This document shows positions 7,433 to 16,314 of a stretch of DNA of 64,000 nucleotides, piece by piece. The notes under the pieces were generated by a model. That model ran no database searches, was not told where the DNA came from, and saw nothing but the letters and a program-made list of their open reading frames with translations. Both the position numbers and the translations under genes were made by a program. The stretch is taken from positions 19,129 to 83,128 of the forward strand of contig JBEKDA010000022.1 in NCBI GenBank assembly GCA_050014595.1, written 5' to 3'. Position 1 is the stretch's first letter. Each line of letters starts with the position of its first letter. This stretch comes from PALSA-129 sp050014595 (GTDB lineage Bacteria; Acidobacteriota; Terriglobia; Bryobacterales; Bryobacteraceae).

Positions 7433-9433
7433 TCAATTATAGGTTGTGTTGACTGATTGGGAGGTGCCTCCAAAGAGGGTACCATTGTCGAGACCCGAAG
7501 CCTTAAAAGTTTGGTAGTTGGTGTAATTCGACACTGAGGTAGTACCCGAGCCGGCCGGCAGGGTGGCCAAGACATACGATGGCACCGTAAATGAGCCGGC
7601 ACTTTGCGGGGCGATGCATGTGTAGCTACCGCTCACGGACTGCCCGGAGACAGTCGCCGACGAACTCCCACTAATGAGCACGTAGGTGCCCGAAGACCCG
7701 CCGGTCCAGGATACCCCTAGTCCAGACGACCGGGTGACGGTTGCTGCGTTGTTGGAATTGGTCCAGGTCAAAATAGGGTTGGGGAAAGTCAGCGATGCCG
7801 TGAACGCGCCGATGAATGGCGAGACGGAGCCCCCGGAGCCCTTGAACGTAAAGGTTCCACCTGAAGTCGGGATGGCCCCGGACGCCAGTTGCGCGAAGTA
7901 GAGCCCGAGGCCGGAAAGCGTCGACTCCGTAAGCGTGACCGTTCCTCCAACGGGTCCCGTCACGGTAATCGTTCCTGCGTCTATGGGTGTGGTTGTGGTG
8001 GTGGTAGTGGTTCCGCTAGCACCGGTCTCCGTGACGATGCATCCTCCCAGGGAAACCGAGCCACTGGCCGAGCCTACACTAGACCCGGTCACCCTGTCAA
8101 AGATGCCCTCGGCGAGGTCGGTGGTTTGAGAGGCGGTGCCGGTGGAGTTTACCGGCGACGTGACTTGGAAAACGAACAGGGCCCCATTGTTCACGTTGGT
8201 CTGCCCGCTGAGGGTCGATAGCTCGGTGCCAGTGGTACCGAAAGCCGGATCGGAGCAGACGCCGTTGCCGATGGGGAGGGTGACGAAATTGGTGGGCACG
8301 CCAGCGGCGCTCACGCCCACCAGCGATACGTTGCAACCCGTCGCAACCCCGGCGGGAATGGTGACATCCACCTGGTTCAAGCCGGGGTAGCCGGACGGCC
8401 CTTGGTAGACGATGGGAGCGTCCAGGCCGCCGATGTAGATGTGCGAAAGACCTGCGATTTGGTTGATACTCGCGGTGCTGTAGGTGGTATCTCTGGTGGG
8501 ATCGGCGCCCAGACCCGAGCCCCAGAGCACCACGGTGGTGCCGGGCGGGATGGAGCTGGTGTAATTGAACAGGGCCCCGGTGGCGTTATTGGTGGCCACT
8601 CCCAGCCCGCTGCCGGTGCCGTAGTAGGCGTCGAAGCCCATGGCGCTCTGGACAACCTGGATGCTAAAGGGTGCGCTGGTCTGGTTGTTGTACGTAACCG
8701 TAACCTGGGCAGTGCCTACGGGGGTGTTGGAGGGCATTACCAGGGCCAGTTGCGCGGCGATGGCGTAGTAGAATACCGGAACGGTGGTGGTGCTGCCCAC
8801 CGTGACTTTCACGCTCGCGCCGTTCAAAGTGGTCTGCAGGCCGGGAGAGGCGCTGGATTGCAGAACGGCTTGCGCGTTGGGATCGGCCAGGCCGGAGCCC
8901 TTGATGATGAAGAGAGATCCCTGCGCGATTCCGGAGTTGGTAAAGCCCGCCGGAACCAGACCGTAATTGTTCAGGATTTGGGTGATGGTGGGCACTGCAG
9001 GTCCGGAGGAAGCTCCGAATGTATCGAACTGCAAGCTGATCGAAGTTCCGATGGCGGTCACGAGGAGTTTGGCGTAGTTGCCGCCGTTGGTTTTCACGGC
9101 GAAGACATCGCCGACCGCGAGCGAACTGGCGGGGATCGCTGACTTCGAGTAAAGCGAACCCAGTGCAGAGAGGACCTGCTGCGTATAAAGGCTGTAGGTC
9201 GAGGGGCCACCCGGGCCAATGTTATAGGCCGTTGCGTTGCCTTGCGGAGTCAGGCTGGTTCCGCTCCAGAGGAGGTCTCCTCCGGAACTGCTGGTGGCGC
9301 CGGTGTCGAGGCTCAAAGCGGTGTTGGCCGCCAGGGTTGGGGTCCCAGTTACATCGGCCAGGGCGGCGATGGGCAACGCCATGGCCAGTGCGATAACAGT
9401 GGTCGCGATCGTCGGAATTCGGTTGAGTTTCAT
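7433..9433 (-). CDS. Large exported protein, Solibacter-type C-terminal family with IPT-like repeats
   Basis: 666 residues with a clear Sec signal peptide (MKLNRIPTIATTVIALAMALPIAALA). It is rich in Ser/Thr/Gly and beta strands. Residues about 150-390 contain two IPT/TIG-like units (FIIKGSGLADPNA, VVLWGSGLGADPT) and the phrase GLDAPIVYQGPSGYPGLNQV followed by DVTIPAGV, which I recall from the TIGR03437 family expanded in Solibacter. The C-terminal 270 residues are low-complexity beta-rich sequence that I cannot assign. Likely a cell-surface or secreted adhesin-like protein. The start is secure: GCAGGAGGAGCAATG gives a very strong Shine-Dalgarno site at 9433, unlike many neighbours. It is single-gene and divergent from motA. 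Confidence 0.8.
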   Translation of the reverse strand: MKLNRIPTIATTVIALAMALPIAALADVTGTPTLAANTALSLDTGATSSSGGDLLWSGTSLTPQGNATAYNIGPGGPSTYSLYTQQVLSALGSLYSKSAIPASSLAVGDVFAVKTNGGNYAKLLVTAIGTSISLQFDTFGASSGPAVPTITQILNNYGLVPAGFTNSGIAQGSLFIIKGSGLADPNAQAVLQSSASPGLQTTLNGASVKVTVGSTTTVPVFYYAIAAQLALVMPSNTPVGTAQVTVTYNNQTSAPFSIQVVQSAMGFDAYYGTGSGLGVATNNATGALFNYTSSIPPGTTVVLWGSGLGADPTRDTTYSTASINQIAGLSHIYIGGLDAPIVYQGPSGYPGLNQVDVTIPAGVATGCNVSLVGVSAAGVPTNFVTLPIGNGVCSDPAFGTTGTELSTLSGQTNVNNGALFVFQVTSPVNSTGTASQTTDLAEGIFDRVTGSSVGSASGSVSLGGCIVTETGASGTTTTTTTTPIDAGTITVTGPVGGTVTLTESTLSGLGLYFAQLASGAIPTSGGTFTFKGSGGSVSPFIGAFTASLTFPNPILTWTNSNNAATVTRSSGLGVSWTGGSSGTYVLISGSSSATVSGQSVSGSYTCIAPQSAGSFTVPSYVLATLPAGSGTTSVSNYTNYQTFKASGLDNGTLFGGTSQSVNTTYN

Positions 9434-9663
9434 TGCTCCTCCTGCAAAGACTTTCCAGACTGCCAGAGAGTATACCCGAAAAGCCGTCTTTTATCTACGC
9501 AGCAAAGCGGTCTGAAATGGCTCATCCGTTTCACAGTGCAGAAGCGAAAGAAAATAAGCCAGTTAGTGTAAATCGGCTTGGTTTGGCACGGGTGGGCGGC
9601 GGTGCGGTCATTCACAGTCTTCTCGGATCGTGCCGATAAGGGGGGATGTAGCCCAAACAGCCC

Positions 9664-10620
9664 ATGCTTGCCGTGATCGGTATTGGCGTCGTATTTCTCG
9701 CCGTTTTCGGCGGCTTCCTGATGGAACAGGGCAACCCCTGGGTCCTGATGCAACCGGCCGAACTGCTGATTGTCGGTGGGGCGGCGGCGGGAATCATCCT
9801 GGTGGCCAATCCGCCGTCGCTGATCCGCAAAATGGTTCGCGGCGCGCGCGACGCCTTCCGCGAAGCGGCATACGGCCGGCAAGTCTTCCTGCTGCATTTA
9901 CGGATGCTCTATGAGGTGTTCGGCTATGTGCAGCGGGCCGGCATTGTAGCGCTGGAAGCGGATGTGGAGAATCCGGCGCGAAGCCCCATCTTTTCGCGCT
10001 ATCCAGGCTTCCTGCGCGACCTGGAAACGCGAGACCTGGTATGCGATTCGTTGCGCATGATGGTGATCGGCGCCACCACGCCGCAGGAACTGGATCAACT
10101 GATGGACCTCGACATCGATGTGCAGAGGCGCGGCCGTCATGAACCGGTGAGTGCGCTGAGCACGGTGGCGGATGCGCTGCCGGGGCTGGGCATCGTGGCC
10201 GCGGTCCTCGGGGTGGTCATCACCATGCAAGCCATCGGCGGGGCGCCCGAAACCGTGGGTCAGAAAGTGGCGGCGGCGCTGGTGGGGACCTTCCTCGGAA
10301 TCCTGCTGTGCTACGGATTGGTGGGCCCGGTGGCGGCGCGCCTGGAAACCATCGGCGAGGCGCAGGCGCAATTCCTGCAAGTGCTGCGCATCGCTCTGGT
10401 GGCATTTTTCCGCGGCGCGTCTCCCATCCTGGCGGTGGAATACGCGCGGCGTTCCATTCCGGTCGAACTGAGGCCCTCGTTCGTGGCCCTGGAGACCGCG
10501 ATCCGGCGCGACGCCAGGATTCCACCCATCCCGAAACCGGGCGATGGGACACAGTCAGTGACTCAACCAGGAGATATCTCAGGCGATGGTCTTCCCGCTG
10601 AACCAGCCCAAACCGCCTAA
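9664..10620 (+). CDS. motA: Flagellar motor stator protein MotA
   Basis: 318 residues. MotA with MotB forms the proton channel that turns the flagellar rotor. Four membrane helices are visible: two near the N-terminus (3-20 and 33-50) and two later (about 170-190 and 205-228), separated by a long cytoplasmic domain with the conserved Arg/Glu-rich region. PGLGIVAAVLGVVITM and GTFLGILLCYGLVGP are the family's channel helices. The C-terminus carries a Pro-rich tail of about 35 residues beyond the usual end. The gene overlaps motB by 35 bases. No other flagellar genes lie nearby. Confidence 0.9.
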   Translation: MLAVIGIGVVFLAVFGGFLMEQGNPWVLMQPAELLIVGGAAAGIILVANPPSLIRKMVRGARDAFREAAYGRQVFLLHLRMLYEVFGYVQRAGIVALEADVENPARSPIFSRYPGFLRDLETRDLVCDSLRMMVIGATTPQELDQLMDLDIDVQRRGRHEPVSALSTVADALPGLGIVAAVLGVVITMQAIGGAPETVGQKVAAALVGTFLGILLCYGLVGPVAARLETIGEAQAQFLQVLRIALVAFFRGASPILAVEYARRSIPVELRPSFVALETAIRRDARIPPIPKPGDGTQSVTQPGDISGDGLPAEPAQTA

Positions 10621-11356
10621 GCCGGAGCAAAGCCCGGGGCTCCTGGTGCTGCCCCGCACGCGGCGCATGTTTCAGAAGAAGCACGGCGGCGCTTGGAAAG
10701 TGGCGTACGCCGATTTCGTCACCGCGCTGATGGCGCTGTTCATCGTGCTGTGGATGATGAACTCGACGGAGCGCGTCAAGGCTTCGGTGAGCGGATACTT
10801 CCGGGATCCGCGCGGCTACACGCGGAAATTGGGGGCCGGCCCGGCGGCGGCGGGCGAAGGGTTGGCGGTCGATCGGGGAAATGTCGGTGATGTGGAGAAG
10901 CAGATCCAGGCCGCTCTGCACCGCATGCCGGAATTTTCGCGCATTCGCGACAACGTGAAACTCAGCATGACGGGCGAGGGACTGCGCATCGACCTGCTGG
11001 AGACCGAGCAGGGGCTGTTCTTTGTCACCGGAAGCGCCTCGCCGACCTCCGCCGGCGAGCGCCTGCTGGAATCGCTGGCGGTCGAGATCGGGAAAATGCC
11101 TAATTCCATGGTGATCGAAGGCCACACCGATGCGCGGCCGTTCCGCAACACGGGGGCTGCGGGAGTTTATGGGAATTGGGAGCTTTCCACGGATCGGGCG
11201 AATGCGGCGCGGCGGCTGCTGCAGAGCTACGGGCTGAATGCCAGGCAGGTGGTGGAAGTGAGGGGATATGCGGATCAGAAGCTGCTTGATGCGGAGAAGC
11301 CGGAAAGCCCCAAGAATCGAAGGATTTCGCTGGTGGTGAAGTTTGGGTCGGAGTAG
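10586..11356 (+). CDS. motB: Flagellar motor stator protein MotB
   Basis: 256 residues. The single N-terminal membrane helix follows a basic stretch and carries the proton-binding Asp43 in KVAYADFVTALMALFIVLW. The C-terminal half is an OmpA-like peptidoglycan-binding domain (about 150-256; VIEGHTDARPF and NRRISLVVKF). It anchors the stator to the cell wall. Its start ATG lies inside motA with GGAG 13 bases upstream, so it is probably translated by coupling. The downstream region is a large inverted repeat that may terminate the transcript. Confidence 0.92.
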   Translation: MVFPLNQPKPPKPEQSPGLLVLPRTRRMFQKKHGGAWKVAYADFVTALMALFIVLWMMNSTERVKASVSGYFRDPRGYTRKLGAGPAAAGEGLAVDRGNVGDVEKQIQAALHRMPEFSRIRDNVKLSMTGEGLRIDLLETEQGLFFVTGSASPTSAGERLLESLAVEIGKMPNSMVIEGHTDARPFRNTGAAGVYGNWELSTDRANAARRLLQSYGLNARQVVEVRGYADQKLLDAEKPESPKNRRISLVVKFGSE

Positions 11357-11361
11357 GCGGA

Positions 11362-11501
11362 TTCACCGCTGAGACGCAGAGACGCCGAGAAAACCGGGAT
11401 TCGGAGAGTTATTCGCAGATGCACAAGCGCGGCGGCCGATCTACCATTCAGATCCTCATTTCCCTCTCGTTTTCTCCGCGTCTTCGCGCCTCTGCGGTGA
11501 A
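11362..11501. repeat. Inverted repeat element, family A (copy 1)
   Basis: The left arm (11362-11394, TTCACCGCTGAGACGCAGAG...) and right arm (11469-11501, ...CGCCTCTGCGGTGAA) are imperfect inverted copies about 33 bases long around a 74-base core without a gene. A second copy with the same arms and a different core is at 46817-46934. Sequences of this CACCGC-AGACGCAGAG type are, as I recall, dispersed in many environmental bacteria. Here it sits between two convergent genes. Confidence 0.75.
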
Positions 11502-11516
11502 GTCTTTCTCCGGCCT

Positions 11517-12293
11517 CTACAGCTTGAACAATTCGCGGAGGCGGCGGGTCTGCACGCGGCTCACGGGAATTTCGGTGTGCTTCTTGTCGTCCATGCGGAG
11601 CTGGTAGCTCGACTTGAACCACGGCACCACTTCTTTGATCCGGTTGATGTTCACCAGGTAGGAACGATGCACGCGCCAGAATTGATCGCGGTCGAGGTTG
11701 GCTTGCAGGTCCTCGATGGTGCGGTAGTTGGAGTGGCCTTCGAGCTGGGTGGTCGCGAGCGTGATGAGGCCGTTGTCGATGGTGGCGTAAATCACGTCGT
11801 TGGCGTCCACGATGAAGTGCCGGTTGTTGGATCGCACGGCCAGCTTGGTGCGCGGCGCGGGGGGCGGCGCGGGCGCGCCGGGTGTGGCATCGGGGTTTCT
11901 TTTTTCCTGGACGAAGCGCGTGGCGCGCCCCACGCTTTCGGCCAGCCGGACCTTGTCCACGGGCTTCAGCAGGTAGTCCAGGGCTTCCAGCCGGAAAGCT
12001 TCCACGGCGTGCTGGTCGTAGGCCGTGACGAAGATGAAATGCGGTAGAACGGCGCCGTTTTCCCGCAGCCGGCGCACCACGCCCATGCCATCCAGGCCGG
12101 GCATGTTGACGTCCAGAAATACCAGCTCGGGCTCGAGTTGCTGGATGATTTCGACGGCTTCGAGGCCATTGGAACCAGTGGCGATAATTTCGATTTCGGG
12201 GAAGTCTTTCAACAGGAAAGAGAGCTCGTCGCAGGCTAATTGTTCGTCATCCACGACAATGGTCGAAAGTGTGGCCGTCGCACGGTCCCGCAT
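11517..12293 (-). CDS. LytTR-family response regulator
   Basis: 258 residues. Receiver domain 8-130 with the acidic pair VVDDEQ, phospho-acceptor Asp61 in FLDVNMPG, Thr in FVTAYDQ and Lys in YLLKPVDK. A Pro-rich linker (135-150) leads to a LytTR DNA-binding domain (about 150-257; FWRVHRSYLVNINRIKEV). Such LytR/AlgR regulators bind direct repeats and often control envelope or sugar-related genes. No histidine kinase is adjacent. It diverges from the inositol phosphate synthase gene with only 42 bases between start codons. TATAAT ends 9 bases before its ATG, so the mRNA is likely leaderless. Confidence 0.92.
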   Translation of the reverse strand: MRDRATATLSTIVVDDEQLACDELSFLLKDFPEIEIIATGSNGLEAVEIIQQLEPELVFLDVNMPGLDGMGVVRRLRENGAVLPHFIFVTAYDQHAVEAFRLEALDYLLKPVDKVRLAESVGRATRFVQEKRNPDATPGAPAPPPAPRTKLAVRSNNRHFIVDANDVIYATIDNGLITLATTQLEGHSNYRTIEDLQANLDRDQFWRVHRSYLVNINRIKEVVPWFKSSYQLRMDDKKHTEIPVSRVQTRRLRELFKL

Positions 12294-12301
12294 GGAGTTG
12301 G

Positions 12302-12308
12302 TATTATA
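12302..12308. promoter_or_regulatory. Overlapping divergent -10 elements (TATTAT on +, TATAAT on -)
   Basis: On the minus strand TATAAT (12308-12303) ends 9 bases before the response regulator ATG. On the plus strand TATTAT (12302-12307) lies upstream of an AAGGAG site and the TTG start of the inositol phosphate synthase. The two hexamers are the same DNA read in opposite directions, so the two promoters would compete. Confidence 0.45.
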
Positions 12309-12335
12309 GCATTTCGACTAAAAGGAGACCGTATA

Positions 12336-13655
12336 TTGCCCAATCCAGACAACGTCCAAATTGCGCCCGCGGAGGGCAAGCTGGGAGTGCTCATACCCGG
12401 CATGGGCGCGGTGACGACGACGTTCATCGCGGGCCTCGAAGCCATCAAGCGGTCGCTCGGCAAGCCCATCGGGTCGCTGACCCAGTTGGGAACCGTTCGC
12501 CTGGGGAAACGCACTGAGGGGCGCAGCCCGGCCATCAAGGATTTTGTGCCCTTGGCCGGTATTGAAGACATCGAGGTGGGCTGCTGGGACATTTTTAACG
12601 ATAACGCGTATGAAGCGGCGGTCAAGGCCGGAGTGCTGGAAATCACGCTGCTCGAGAAACTCAAAGAGCCGCTTTCGGCCATCCGGCCGATGCGGGCGGT
12701 GTTCGACCAGAAATTCGTGAAGCGGCTGAACGGGCCGAACGTGATGAGCGGCGGTTCCAAGATGGATTACGCCGAACGTGTGATGGACGACATCCGCCAG
12801 TTCAAGCAGCGCACCGGAGTTTCGCGCCTGACCATGATCTGGTGCGGATCGACGGAAGTCTATCACGAGCCGGCCGCGGTGCACGCCACCTTGAAAGATT
12901 TCGAGTGCGGCCTCGAGAAAGACGATCCCGAGATTTCGCCGAGCCAGATTTACGCGTATGCCGCGCTGAAATCGGGCGTGGGATACGCCAACGGCGCGCC
13001 GCACCTGACTACCGATATGCCGGCGCTGCTGGAACTGGCGCGCAATATGAACCTGCCGGTGGCGGGAAAGGATTACAAGAGCGGCCAGACGTTCATGAAG
13101 ACGCTGATCGCGCCGGGGCTGAAATCGCGCCTGCTGGGACTGCATGGCTGGTTTTCGACCAACATCCTGGGCAACCGGGATGGCGAAGTGCTGGACGAGC
13201 CGGGATCGTTCCGATCGAAGGAAGTCAGCAAGAGCTCGGCGCTCGAGTACATCCTGCAGGGCCAACTCTACCCGGACCTGTACCGCGACTTCTACCACAA
13301 GGTGCGCATCGAATACTATCCGCCGCGCGGCGACGCCAAGGAAGGTTGGGACAACATCGACATTTTCGGGTGGCTGGGCTACCCGATGCAGATCAAGATC
13401 AACTTCCTGTGCCGCGATTCCATTTTGGCCGCGCCGCTGGTTCTGGACCTGGTTCTGTTCATGGACCTGGCGCAACGGGCCGGCATGCGCGGCATCCAGG
13501 AATGGCTGTCGTTTTATTTCAAGGCGCCCATGCACGCTCCCGAACTGTATCCGGAGCACGATGTTTTCATCCAGCTCATGAAACTCAAGAACACCTTGCG
13601 CTGGATGCGGGGCGAAGACCTGATTACGCACCTGGGCCTGGAATACTACGACTAG
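12336..13655 (+). CDS. ino1: myo-Inositol-1-phosphate synthase
   Basis: 439 residues from TTG 12336. It converts glucose-6-phosphate to inositol-1-phosphate with bound NAD, the first step to inositol lipids or solutes. An N-terminal Rossmann segment (KLGVLIPGMGAVTTTFIAGL) and the catalytic region are clear: MIWCGSTEVY, YANGAPHLTTDMPALLELAR, VAGKDYKSGQTFMKTLIAPG, NILGNRDGEVLDEPGSFRSK and CRDSILAAPLVLDL are all family hallmarks, including the Lys-rich active site. The start is set by AAGGAG (12322-12327) 8 bases before the TTG; no closer ATG exists. It is followed 43 bases later by an epimerase-like gene. Confidence 0.93.
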   Translation: MPNPDNVQIAPAEGKLGVLIPGMGAVTTTFIAGLEAIKRSLGKPIGSLTQLGTVRLGKRTEGRSPAIKDFVPLAGIEDIEVGCWDIFNDNAYEAAVKAGVLEITLLEKLKEPLSAIRPMRAVFDQKFVKRLNGPNVMSGGSKMDYAERVMDDIRQFKQRTGVSRLTMIWCGSTEVYHEPAAVHATLKDFECGLEKDDPEISPSQIYAYAALKSGVGYANGAPHLTTDMPALLELARNMNLPVAGKDYKSGQTFMKTLIAPGLKSRLLGLHGWFSTNILGNRDGEVLDEPGSFRSKEVSKSSALEYILQGQLYPDLYRDFYHKVRIEYYPPRGDAKEGWDNIDIFGWLGYPMQIKINFLCRDSILAAPLVLDLVLFMDLAQRAGMRGIQEWLSFYFKAPMHAPELYPEHDVFIQLMKLKNTLRWMRGEDLITHLGLEYYD

Positions 13656-13698
13656 TGCTAGACATCCGCGCCGCCGCGTCTTATTGTCTTAGAAGCAT

Positions 13699-14697
13699 AT
13701 GAAGGTATTGGTTATCGGAGGAACCCTCTTCATCGGGCGGGCGCTGGTGGAAGAGCTGGTGAAGGGCGAACACGAAGTTGCGGTGCTGCACCGCAAGCCG
13801 AAGCATGATTTCGGCCGGCGGGTGGACAACATCATGGCCGACCGCAACGATGCGGATGCCATGCGCGAAGTCCTTTCTACTCGCCGCTTCGACGTGGTCT
13901 TCGACAACGTTTACGACTGGGAGCGCGGCACCACCGCGGAGCAGGTGGAGGCTACCGTGCGGCCTCTGGGAGACCGCCTGATACGGTATATTTTCATTTC
14001 CAGCGTGAGCGCTTATGGCGACGGATTGAACCACAAGGAAAGCGATCCGCTGGCGCCCGATTACCACCCCATCCCCTATATCCGCCACAAGGCCACCACC
14101 GAGCGCCTGCTGTTCCGCATGCACGCCCAGACGGGCCTGCCACTGGTGACTTTTCGGCCGCCCTTTGTGTATGGGCCGGGAAATCCGTTCTATCGCGAGC
14201 AATTCTTCTGGGACCGGCTGCGCGCGGGGCGGACCATCGTCATTCCCGGCGATGGCCATCGCCTGATGCAGTTCGTTTATGTGAACGACCTGGTGGCGGC
14301 GATGCTGCGGGCCATGGAGGAACCACGGGCCGTGGGGGAAGCCTTCAACATTGGCGACTCCAAGCCCCTCACGCAAGTCGAGCTGGTGGAGAAACTGGCG
14401 CGGGCGGCGAACGTGGAGCCGGCTTTGGCGCGCGTGCCGCGGGAAAGCATCCAGCAGGCGGGCGGGAATGCCATGGAGGAGCCGTTCTATTTCGGCGAAT
14501 ACTTCGACGTGCCGCCGATCACGGAGAACATCGGCAAGGTGGCGCGCATGCTGAAGGTGCAAATGACGCCGTTTGAGGCCGGCCTGAAGGAAACCTACCG
14601 CTGGTACACGCGCAACCACAAGCCGCGCACCGCCGGTTTCGAGTTCGACGACAAGCTGCTGGCGCTGGCTAAGACGGGATCGCCTGCGAGCGTGTAG
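13699..14697 (+). CDS. NAD-dependent epimerase/dehydratase family protein
   Basis: 332 residues, extended short-chain dehydrogenase fold. The nucleotide-binding loop VIGGTLFIGRAL is at the N-terminus, the catalytic Tyr-x3-Lys is YIRHK, preceded by the Ser strand IFISSVSAYG, and FRPPFVYGPGNP and FVYVNDLVAAML are typical of sugar-nucleotide epimerases. The substrate is not predictable; the closest impression is of the isoflavone-reductase/CSP41-like branch that has a shortened loop. ATG 13699 follows TATTGT by 11 bases, so the leader is very short. Probably independent of ino1, although the two are in line. Confidence 0.8.
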   Translation: MKVLVIGGTLFIGRALVEELVKGEHEVAVLHRKPKHDFGRRVDNIMADRNDADAMREVLSTRRFDVVFDNVYDWERGTTAEQVEATVRPLGDRLIRYIFISSVSAYGDGLNHKESDPLAPDYHPIPYIRHKATTERLLFRMHAQTGLPLVTFRPPFVYGPGNPFYREQFFWDRLRAGRTIVIPGDGHRLMQFVYVNDLVAAMLRAMEEPRAVGEAFNIGDSKPLTQVELVEKLARAANVEPALARVPRESIQQAGGNAMEEPFYFGEYFDVPPITENIGKVARMLKVQMTPFEAGLKETYRWYTRNHKPRTAGFEFDDKLLALAKTGSPASV

Positions 14698-14722
14698 GGG
14701 TCAGCAGGGGTTGTTGGTTTAG

Positions 14723-15040
14723 TTAGTGGGTGCGTGGCGGCTGGCGGGTTTCCAGGTCGAGCAGGCGTTGCTCGATGGCGGCAAGTCGCTCCGTGGTAGC
14801 GGCATCGGCGTGTTCGAGGCGGACCATGCGGGCGAAGTTTCCGCGCGCGAAAGCTTCGATGCCCCGCAGGATTTCACTTTGCATGTCGCGCATGGCCTCG
14901 ATGGTGCGGGCATCGCCCGTGCTGATCTCCTCGCGTATGGCTTGGGTGGCGCGGTCTAGCGCCTCCTGCGTGTTGCGAGTGATTCGCTGCTCGGCGGCGT
15001 CCACTACGGCGGTGATCTGTGTGAGGTCTTCAGGCGTCAT
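14723..15040 (-). CDS. Small coiled-coil protein, unknown function
   Basis: 105 residues from ATG 15040, MTPEDLTQITAVVDAAEQRI. The whole chain is charged and helical with heptads rich in Glu, Arg and Ala and no glycine or proline until the end, so a coiled coil is likely. GGAG lies 7 bases before this ATG; an in-frame ATG at 15055 would add five residues. No signal peptide or known domain is visible. It converges with the epimerase gene and has a 640-base gene-poor region upstream. Confidence 0.6.
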   Translation of the reverse strand: MTPEDLTQITAVVDAAEQRITRNTQEALDRATQAIREEISTGDARTIEAMRDMQSEILRGIEAFARGNFARMVRLEHADAATTERLAAIEQRLLDLETRQPPRTH

Positions 15041-15055
15041 GGCGTCGCTCCGCAT

Positions 15056-15699
15056 GAATGGCCGCGACAGAGCGCTCAGTCTCGTTCAGCGTGGCCTCTT
15101 CAGACAGTTTACCCCATTCGCAAGATTCGCAAGCTACCCTCGCAACCGGCGCAACCGGCCGAGCCAGCCTTCTCTTGAACGAACCGACCTCACTGCTGGC
15201 GTTCCCTGTAGCTGCAAGCCAAGATTGACTAGGGCTTGCGCTGTCCCATTTTGTTGTCCCATCAATTGATGGACCCCCTCGGCCGACCCGATCACAACGA
15301 TTTTGACCAATAACTCCTTTCCCCCCAATTCCAGGCACCGCTGAATTTCAGACTCCCTCTCCTCCTCGTGCTATTGCTGAAGGCGGAAGGATACCCTCGT
15401 GCATCATCCCCAAAGACTCCCTCGAAAATCTCCCTCACGCGTCAGCCTCCAGGGTTACCTTGAATTTTTGGGCCTCCGGTTTGCGCGCCAAGGCAAGCTG
15501 GGGGTTCGTGTGGATACCTGTAAGCCTGCTAAGGCAAACCCGAAAAGTGTTGCATCCAAGACAGTTAAGGCGACGCGAATTTCCAAAAACCCACCGTGCG
15601 AAACGAACCCAATCCCAAAAACGGACAGTGCGGATGCTCCCGGCTGTTTTCGGAAGATCCCATTATCACTGGCCGGCGGGACGCCCTTCCCGGCGCACC
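15056..15699. other. Gene-poor stretch of about 640 bases
   Basis: I see no convincing gene here. Open frames on both strands lack family features and start sites. The palindrome CCATCAATTGATGG is at 15259-15272. The AT content is slightly higher than the flanks around 15500-15620 (for example CGAAACGAACCCAATCCCAA at 15600), which may be decayed coding or repeat DNA. Confidence 0.5.
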
Positions 15700-16185
15700 T
15701 TACAGCTTTAGCCCCATGGTCCACGCCCCTTCGAGTTCCAGCAGGCGTTTCTTCAACGGCAGGCCTCCACCGTATCCCGTCAATCTCCCGCCGGAGCCGA
15801 TCACGCGGTGGCACGGGACCACGATGGCAACCGGGTTCGAGCCGTTGGCCGCTCCCACCGCCCGCACGGCTGTGGGAGTCCCAATGGCCGCCGCGACCTG
15901 GGAATAGCTCCGGGTTTCTCCGTAGGGGATCTTCTCCAGCTCGCGCCAGACACTCTTTTGGAATTCGGTGCCTGGCATATCCAGCGGGATCTCAAATCGC
16001 CGCAAATCCCTTGCAAAGTAAGCGTGCAACTGGGATGCCGCTTCCCGCAGAAGTGGGTTGGCATCCTGCCTGTGGCCGTCTACCGGTTTTGCCGGAATGA
16101 ATTCGATGGCGCGGATCCCGGAATCGCTTGCAACCAACCGGAGCCTCAGACCGTCTACAAACAGTACCTCGGTCCACTCGAGCAT
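15700..16185 (-). CDS. ogt: Methylated-DNA--protein-cysteine methyltransferase
   Basis: 161 residues from ATG 16185. This suicide enzyme removes alkyl groups from O6-alkylguanine. The acceptor Cys125 sits in IVVPCHRVIG, preceded by YGETRSYSQVAAAIG and the Asn-containing segment AVGAANGSNP, followed by LTGYGGGLPLKKRLLELEG, all signature elements of the C-terminal DNA-binding domain. The N-terminal ribonuclease-like domain is short. The frame is open further upstream but the homology and size (usual 150-180 residues) favour this ATG. No Ada or AlkA neighbour; it stands alone, divergent from ispH. Confidence 0.92.
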   Translation of the reverse strand: MLEWTEVLFVDGLRLRLVASDSGIRAIEFIPAKPVDGHRQDANPLLREAASQLHAYFARDLRRFEIPLDMPGTEFQKSVWRELEKIPYGETRSYSQVAAAIGTPTAVRAVGAANGSNPVAIVVPCHRVIGSGGRLTGYGGGLPLKKRLLELEGAWTMGLKL

Positions 16186-16290
16186 GGGAACAGTTTGCCA
16201 CAAACCGCGCGTGGTGGTGCGCTCGCATCCGCCGGATTCTCGTTTGCAACATTTCCGCATTCCACCGTGCGAACCCGGTAACTCTGCTGT

Positions 16291-16296
16291 TATAAT
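16291..16296 (+). promoter_or_regulatory. -10 hexamer TATAAT upstream of ispH
   Basis: A consensus TATAAT lies 18 bases before the ispH ATG, predicting a leader of only about 12 bases. The -35 position (TGCGAA, 17-base spacer) is weak. It would drive the ispH-shc-hpnH unit. Confidence 0.5.
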
Positions 16297-16314
16297 CAGC
16301 ACTATTCGTTCTTT

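Noticed and set aside
15455..15814. A 119-residue minus-strand frame upstream of ogt
   Set aside because: It overlaps the 3' end of ogt in another frame, has no family features and an unlikely composition.
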